NCBI GenBank assembly: GCA_030147305.1
Contig: JASLAE010000418.1
Location: 1-8,225 of the forward strand
From: Cesiribacter sp.
GTDB taxonomy: Bacteria; Bacteroidota; Bacteroidia; Cytophagales; Cyclobacteriaceae
Length of the DNA: 8,225 nt
Direction: 5' to 3'
Shown: piece by piece, positions 5,545-8,225 of the stretch
Layout: each line of letters begins with the position of its first letter
Position numbering within the stretch: the stretch's first letter is position 1
Notes under the pieces: model-generated
The model's input: only the letters and a program-made list of their open reading frames with translations
What the model was told of the DNA's origin: nothing
Database searches by the model: none
Program-made: the position numbers and the translations under genes

Positions 5545-7890
5545 TTATTTTTTAGCTTGTGTCAGGTCTATGATGCGCACTTCTACCCGACGGCTTTCCT
5601 GTGCTGTACCCTCCTGTCCTGCCGTTGCACCAAAACCTTTGGCTACAATACGACGACGACCCACACCACGCTTATTAAAGTAATCTAATACCGCTGTAGC
5701 CCTTTCGTTAGAAAGCTTACGGTTATGGTCTGCATCTCCATCTTTGGAAGCATAACCGCTGATTTCTACTCCCAGTTGCTCATGACTTTCGAAAAGGCGG
5801 ATAATTTCCTGCAGGCTCTGCTCGTCTTTTGGCTTCAGTGATTTGCTGTCTACATCAAAATAGATCTTATATACAGGCCTGAGCAGCTCCTGTTTATATG
5901 CACCCCTGGCTGCCAGATTTTGCTGTTTGGCCTGTTCAGTCACTTTAAAAGTGGGCAGGGTATAAATTATTTGTCCATTTACATTTTTAGCCTCCAGCTT
6001 AGTTTTATCATTTTCTTCGTAATAATAAACTGCCTCTGCATCTTCTACCATTTTACTGTTGGCCTGTGAGAAATCCACATTGTCTACAGGATTTACCGTA
6101 TACATCAGGTCCAGCAGATAATCGTAAGCAGCTTTATCGCCGGCACCAATTATGGTCTCCATCATGTCATAAATATCTATGCTGTCGCCTTTCACCAAGT
6201 TACTTTCCTTGATCTTCTTCAGGTCGTGGTGTAGCGGCTGCCCGGTATCATAGAAGGCGTTCTGTACTTTTACCTCCTGTCCCACCACTACATCGAACTG
6301 CTTGATAGGACGCAGGAATATCTGTTGAAAAAGCTCATAGAAATAATCCTGGTTAGGGATGTTCACATTGATGGCATAAGGCACGTAGCCTTCAGATTTC
6401 ACGATAAGGTCGTAGTTGCGGCCCGGGGACAGAATGATCAGGTAATTACCGGTTTTAGGATCGGGATTGTATACGTACTCTACTTTATTACCAGTTTTCA
6501 CATCTACCACATAGATCTGGGTATTGACCGGCTGCTCATTCTCACCCGCCAGAATGCGCCCTTTGATAAGTGTGAGCGGAATGTTACGGTCCTGCTCTGG
6601 CATGTTAAAGGTATAAATATCCTGTTCGCCTTTACCGCCAGCTCTGTCGGAGGAGAAATAGGCACGGCTACCATCTGCTGTAAGGGTAAAATAGCTCTCA
6701 TTGGCTGCCGTATTGATGGGATAGCCCATATTTGCGGGTTTATCCCATTTACCAGCTACCTGGTAAGACCGGAACACATCATTACCGCCAATTGCACCTT
6801 TTCCATTGGAAGTAAAATAGAGTGTACGTCCGTCGGGATGTATAAAAGGCGCATCTTCATCTGCGTCCGTATTGATATTGGGCCCCAGGTTGGTAGCCCG
6901 GCCCCAGCTACCGTTGGGCTGCAGTTCTGTCTTGTATATGTCTAAACCACCAAGGCCGCCCGGCCTGTTACTGGCAAAGTAGATTGTTTTGCCGTCGGGC
7001 GTAATGCTGGCGGTTGTTTCCAGGAAGCGGGAGTTTAAGTCGCCTGTTAACTCCTGCGGCTGACCCCAGCTGCTGCCCTTGCGCTGCAGCATGTAAAGGT
7101 TACCGCCGGTATTGTCCTGCAGGTAAATAAGCATTTGCTGACCATCGGCAGATATGCCGGCCGTACCTGCGTTAAGATTATTATTGACTTTGAGCGGCTG
7201 GGGGGTGGACCAGTTACCGGCTTCCATGGTAACCAGCATAATTTGCTCTACTGTTTTTTGGCTGCTGCGGCTGTCTGCCGGCTTTAGCAACGTATACGCC
7301 ATCAGCGATTCATCCGCACTTACTACCGGATTGTATTCTGTAAATTCAGTATTTACGCCATTTTGGAGCAGACGCAGGTTCACAGCCTTTGGATTTGCCA
7401 TCAATTCAACCGCATGCTGGGCGATAGCTTTACGCTCCTTTACCAGCTTTAGCTTATCAGGGGCTTTACCTGCTAACTTCTGATACTGCTCATAGGCCTG
7501 CAGGGCTTCCTGTGGTTGTGCAGCAATATGGTGGGCATCACCCAGGGCAAGATAAAAATCGGTCGGCAGCTTATCGGCTCCCGTAGCATCGGCTCCGGGG
7601 GCAGCCTGCATCAGTAAAGGCAAAGCCTTAATTTTTTCTGCATACTGTTTACTCTCCAGGTAACAGCGGCCGGCCTTATACAGCAGATAGGAAGAAGTTT
7701 CACCGGCCTGTATGGCTTCCTGGTAATTTTTGAGTGCCTCGCTGTAGTTACCGATCTCGAAAAGCTTCTCAGCGCGGTATACAGTTTGCGACAGTTGCTG
7801 GGCCTGGGCCCCTGAATTAAGTAAGCAGAACAGCACGGCTGCCCCTACTCCTTTTCTCCACATCTTATGAACCCTGTAAATAGTGTGCAT
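5545..7890 (-). CDS. TPR–PD40 propeller–CRD–OmpA family envelope protein (PorE-like architecture)
   Basis: A 781-residue exported protein expected to link outer-membrane machinery to peptidoglycan. A signal peptide ends at about AQA before Gln31. TPR-like helices span about 35-165. Five PD40/WD40-like blades start near 190, 246, 296, 350 and 403; the last three show the classic D-G-x-x-x-Y-F-x-S pattern. A carboxypeptidase-regulatory-like beta domain lies at about 439-530, and an OmpA-like domain at about 673-776 contains IYFDVDS, LSNERA and QESRRVEVRI. This order equals that of P. gingivalis PorE (PG1058), a type IX secretion component, but PorE is a lipoprotein and this protein has a signal peptidase I site; many paralogues share the layout. 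About 140 residues between CRD and OmpA are unusual. The start at 7890 lies 8 bp after the upstream protease gene; Met10 (7863) is an alternative that gives a shorter n-region. No PorP/SprF-like partner is adjacent. Confidence 0.9.
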   Translation of the reverse strand: MHTIYRVHKMWRKGVGAAVLFCLLNSGAQAQQLSQTVYRAEKLFEIGNYSEALKNYQEAIQAGETSSYLLYKAGRCYLESKQYAEKIKALPLLMQAAPGADATGADKLPTDFYLALGDAHHIAAQPQEALQAYEQYQKLAGKAPDKLKLVKERKAIAQHAVELMANPKAVNLRLLQNGVNTEFTEYNPVVSADESLMAYTLLKPADSRSSQKTVEQIMLVTMEAGNWSTPQPLKVNNNLNAGTAGISADGQQMLIYLQDNTGGNLYMLQRKGSSWGQPQELTGDLNSRFLETTASITPDGKTIYFASNRPGGLGGLDIYKTELQPNGSWGRATNLGPNINTDADEDAPFIHPDGRTLYFTSNGKGAIGGNDVFRSYQVAGKWDKPANMGYPINTAANESYFTLTADGSRAYFSSDRAGGKGEQDIYTFNMPEQDRNIPLTLIKGRILAGENEQPVNTQIYVVDVKTGNKVEYVYNPDPKTGNYLIILSPGRNYDLIVKSEGYVPYAINVNIPNQDYFYELFQQIFLRPIKQFDVVVGQEVKVQNAFYDTGQPLHHDLKKIKESNLVKGDSIDIYDMMETIIGAGDKAAYDYLLDLMYTVNPVDNVDFSQANSKMVEDAEAVYYYEENDKTKLEAKNVNGQIIYTLPTFKVTEQAKQQNLAARGAYKQELLRPVYKIYFDVDSKSLKPKDEQSLQEIIRLFESHEQLGVEISGYASKDGDADHNRKLSNERATAVLDYFNKRGVGRRRIVAKGFGATAGQEGTAQESRRVEVRIIDLTQAKK

Positions 7891-7898
7891 GTATAATT

Positions 7899-8225
7899 TT
7901 ACACTTGTTTTTGCTTCTCAAGCGCCTCCAGCCGGTCTAATAATGGCGGATGCGAATAATGAACTCCAACATACCAGGGATGCGGCAAGGGCTGGCTCAG
8001 ACTTTGCGCCGATAAAGTCCGCAAAGCTTCCTGCAAGGGCTGAGCAGCATAAGTGTCAGCAGCATAAGCATCTGCCTCATACTCATGCCGGCGACTCAGG
8101 CCATTCTGCAAAATACCTAATAGCAGGGAAGCAGGTGTATATAAAATACTGAAGTCAATAAGGCTTAGGTGCAAAGAAGCCTCCTCCGCTCCAAGTGCGC
8201 TGCTAATAGATTTGCTGCCCATCAC
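7899..8225 (-). CDS. M48 family metalloprotease, Ste24/CAAX-protease-like, C-terminal part (truncated by window edge)
   Basis: Only the last 108 codons are inside the window; the frame stays open to the right edge, so the zinc-binding HEXXH helix and the membrane segments before it are not seen. The visible part is typical of the Ste24 type of M48 protease, zinc enzymes embedded in a membrane. A hydrophobic helix (about fragment residues 20-39) precedes SRRHEYEADAYA (44-55), where the first Glu of EYEAD, E48, is the third zinc ligand and D52 follows four residues later, as in E-x-x-x-D. Near the end, HYSHPPLLDRLEAL matches the conserved Ste24 C-terminal SHPP block. The stop is 8 bp before the OmpA-family gene on the same strand, so the two are probably cotranscribed. 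In bacteria these proteases are thought to work in envelope protein quality control; prenylated substrates are unlikely. Confidence 0.88.
   Translation of the reverse strand: MMGSKSISSALGAEEASLHLSLIDFSILYTPASLLLGILQNGLSRRHEYEADAYAADTYAAQPLQEALRTLSAQSLSQPLPHPWYVGVHYSHPPLLDRLEALEKQKQV

Noticed and set aside
5441..5683. An 80-codon + strand open frame starting before the terminator
   Set aside because: It runs through the strong terminator hairpin and into the antisense of the conserved OmpA domain; it is not a credible gene.
6325..6945. A 206-codon open frame on the + strand inside the OmpA-family gene
   Set aside because: It lies wholly antisense to a well-supported gene with clear domains, and its translation shows no family motif or plausible start context.
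7883..8152. An 89-codon + strand open frame over the M48 gene
   Set aside because: It is antisense to the conserved protease C-terminus and has a low-complexity translation with no family signal.
1..8225. A defence system, mobile element, CRISPR array or biosynthetic cluster
   Set aside because: No transposase, integrase, nuclease, toxin-antitoxin, repeat-spacer or modular synthase signature is present; all genes are ordinary chromosomal families.

Overview
This window looks like a stretch of ordinary chromosome from a member of the Bacteroidota, most likely a Cytophagales-type marine or soil bacterium. That assignment is an inference. It rests on a secreted TPR / PD40 propeller / OmpA protein of the kind common in this phylum, on signal peptides ending in AQ or AQA followed by Gln, on a small SPII lipoprotein, on starts that mostly lack clear Shine-Dalgarno sequences, and on AT-rich spacers between genes of moderate GC content. 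I see no insertion sequence, phage gene, CRISPR array, tRNA or rRNA.

Left part (1-2716, + strand): the C-terminal ATPase end of a chromosome-segregation SMC protein enters from the left. A 272-bp AT-rich spacer containing an 8-bp inverted repeat follows, then a complete class I-type polyphosphate kinase 2. After another AT-rich spacer come a small lipoprotein with a predicted beta-sandwich fold and, 8 bp later, a Nudix hydrolase.

Middle part (2819-5383, + strand): four closely spaced genes encode a hotdog-fold acyl-CoA thioesterase, a seven-helix alkaline-ceramidase-like membrane hydrolase, a DUF486 small membrane protein and a MutT-type Nudix hydrolase. The last two overlap by ATGA. A secreted, probably beta-rich envelope protein of unknown function follows after 61 bp. 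The thioesterase and ceramidase-like gene suggest acyl-lipid or sphingolipid turnover, but co-location is the only link between them.

Right part (5545-8225, - strand): a convergent pair, read right to left, encodes the C-terminal end of a Ste24-like M48 metalloprotease and then a 781-residue envelope protein. The latter combines TPR, a five-bladed PD40 propeller, a carboxypeptidase-regulatory-like domain and an OmpA-like C-terminus, the same domain order as the type IX secretion protein PorE. A strong hairpin with A and T tracts at 5496-5528 sits between the convergent units and probably terminates transcription from both sides.

I did not find a convincing undescribed multi-gene system. The most interesting items are the ceramidase-like protein, which keeps the catalytic and zinc-site residues of the eukaryotic alkaline ceramidases, and the OmpA-family protein, which carries an apparent broken copy of the OmpA-domain start plus about 110 extra residues before the real OmpA domain.
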